64,000 bases of DNA from Brevundimonas vesicularis NBRC 12165. GTDB lineage: Bacteria > Pseudomonadota > Alphaproteobacteria > Caulobacterales > Caulobacteraceae. Shown here in pieces: positions 62,859 to 64,000 of the stretch (the first letter of the stretch is position 1; every line of letters starts with the position of its first letter). Under the pieces are notes generated by a model, which was not told the DNA's origin, made no database searches, and saw nothing but the letters and a program-made list of their open reading frames with translations. The stretch spans positions 62,001-126,000 of the forward strand of contig NZ_BCWM01000008.1 of the NCBI RefSeq assembly GCF_001592205.1, written 5' to 3'. Position numbers and translations under genes: made by a program.

Positions 62859-64000
62859 GCCAGGGTCTCCAACTGCGCCGGCAGGCCATAGGCCCAGCTG
62901 GTGATGTCGCCGGCGCCCAGCAGCACGACGACGTCGCCGGACTTGGCCTCATCCTTGATCAGGCGAGGCAGCACAGCGGCGTTCTCCAAGGCCTGGACGT
63001 GACGGTGGCCGTAGCGGCGCACTCCGTCGGCCAGGGCGTGCTTGTCCACACCTTCGATCGGTTGTTCGCCGGCCGGATAGACGTCGGCGACGATCACGCT
63101 GTCGGCGTCCGAGAAGCAGGTCGAGAACTCGTCCATCAGATCGCGCAGACGCGTGTAGCGGTGCGGCTGAACCACGGCGATAACCCGTCCGTCCGTCACC
63201 TGACGGGCGGCCTTCAGCACGGCGGCGATCTCGACCGGGTGGTGGCCATAGTCGTCGACGATTCGGACGCCGCCCACGACGCCCGTCGTGGTGAAGCGGC
63301 GCTTGACCCCGCCGAAGCCGGCCAAGCCGGTGCGGATCGCGTCGTCCGACACATCCAGTTCGCGCGCCACGGCGATCGCGGCCAGGGCGTTCGACACATT
63401 ATGCCAGCCGGCCATCGGCAGATGGACGCCGGAGATCACATGGGTTTCGCCATTCTGGATGACCACGTCGAAGCGACAGCCGTCCGGCCCCATCTCGACA
63501 TTGTCGGCCCGCACCATCGCCTGCGGATTGACGCCGTAGGTCACAAGCCGCCGGTTATCGATGGCCGCGACCAGCTTTTGAACCTCCGGATGGTCTAGGC
63601 AGACAGCGGCGAACCCATAGAAGGGTATGTTCTCGACGAAATCCACGAACGCCTTCCGCACCCCGTCGAAGTCGCCGTAGTGGTCCAAATGTTCGGGGTC
63701 GATGTTGGTGACGATGGCGACCGTCGATTTCAGGCGCAGGAAGCTGCCGTCCGACTCGTCCGCCTCCACCACGATCCAGTCGCCGTCGCCGACCTTGGCA
63801 TTGGTGCCATAGGCGTTGATGATGCCGCCGTTGACCACTGTGGGATCCAGGCCCGCCGCATCCAGCAGGGCCGCCACCATAGAGGTCGTCGTCGTCTTGC
63901 CGTGCGTGCCGCCAACCGCGATCGAGAACTGCAGCCGCATCAGCTCGGCCAGCATCTCGGCCCGGCGCACCAGCGGGATGCGGCGCTCGCGGGCCGCCTT
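62855..64000 (-). CDS. murC: UDP-N-acetylmuramate--L-alanine ligase (N-terminus outside window)
   Basis: The frame is open from the window edge for 381 residues and the beginning is missing. Present are the ATP site [60 protein letters not shown], the central substrate region and the C-terminal [18 protein letters not shown] segment. It adds L-alanine to UDP-MurNAc, the first step of the stem peptide. It heads the visible dcw genes. Confidence 0.96.
   Translation of the reverse strand, partial: KAARERRIPLVRRAEMLAELMRLQFSIAVGGTHGKTTTTSMVAALLDAAGLDPTVVNGGIINAYGTNAKVGDGDWIVVEADESDGSFLRLKSTVAIVTNIDPEHLDHYGDFDGVRKAFVDFVENIPFYGFAAVCLDHPEVQKLVAAIDNRRLVTYGVNPQAMVRADNVEMGPDGCRFDVVIQNGETHVISGVHLPMAGWHNVSNALAAIAVARELDVSDDAIRTGLAGFGGVKRRFTTTGVVGGVRIVDDYGHHPVEIAAVLKAARQVTDGRVIAVVQPHRYTRLRDLMDEFSTCFSDADSVIVADVYPAGEQPIEGVDKHALADGVRRYGHRHVQALENAAVLPRLIKDEAKSGDVVVLLGAGDITSWAYGLPAQLETLA

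Overview
This is a GC-rich, densely packed chromosomal window that reads as a Caulobacterales genome, most likely Brevundimonas or a close relative. The evidence is the FlbD and FlbE flagellar regulators, a fliF-fliG-flbE-fliN-flbD cluster, CtrA-type TTAA-N7-TTAA boxes upstream of fliF, GANTC methylation sites upstream of ftsZ, an alphaproteobacterial EcfG-type stress promoter and a large TonB-dependent receptor. The genus is an inference from gene content; there is no rRNA gene to anchor it.

Layout. 1-2786: end of a membrane methyltransferase, tRNA-Leu(TAA), an exported M28 peptidase, a DUF3297 protein and a possible 39-residue membrane peptide. 2787-9104: flagellar block 1, fliL-fliM-DUF6468-motE-like on the minus strand, divergent from flgF-flgG-flgA-flgH, which has a textbook sigma-54 promoter. 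9105-12180: two tandem, distantly similar exported proteins, a DUF885 hydrolase and a palindromic intergenic repeat. 12182-18645: assimilatory sulfate reduction (cysG, DUF2849, cysI, a DUF934-CysH fusion, cysK) with a divergent LysR regulator. 18692-25915: NYN-LOTUS protein, dxs-ispA-xseB (isoprenoid supply), a histidine phosphatase, a histone-deacetylase-like enzyme, a quinone-oxidoreductase-like enzyme and an acetyltransferase. 25936-31432: a CoxE-like VWA protein, CsbD under an EcfG-type promoter, a NUDIX hydrolase, and a three-gene overlapping two-component cluster.

31495-39634: flagellar block 2 (fliF, fliG, flbE, fliN, flbD, flhA, all minus strand), with a class A beta-lactamase gene between flbD and flhA that overlaps flhA. 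39723-49526: mixed housekeeping genes (hydrolase, UDG-like protein, thioesterase, nucleoside transporter, ilvE, an OmpR-type two-component pair, proC, ybjN-like, ubiK). 49700-53370: cell-envelope genes lgt, a MidA-type methyltransferase, pgeF and lpxC. 53524-64000: part of the dcw cluster read on the minus strand (murC, murB, ddl, ftsQ, ftsA ... ftsZ), interrupted between ftsA and ftsZ by a 3-kb TonB-dependent receptor gene with its own terminator.

How it fits together: the two flagellar blocks carry parts of one hierarchy. Early genes (fliF and fliL operons) have CtrA-like boxes, FlbD is encoded in the early operon, and the rod and ring genes flgF-H sit behind a sigma-54 promoter that FlbD would activate. 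The same 16-bp element and an adjacent near-palindromic FlbD-like site recur at both loci. The least ordinary points are the beta-lactamase coupled to flhA, the kinase whose only plausible start is a CTG overlapping the upstream stop, the DUF934-CysH fusion, the receptor gene splitting ftsA from ftsZ, and a CsbD gene with a perfect stress promoter next to an HRxxN-type kinase. No CRISPR array, transposase or prophage was seen.
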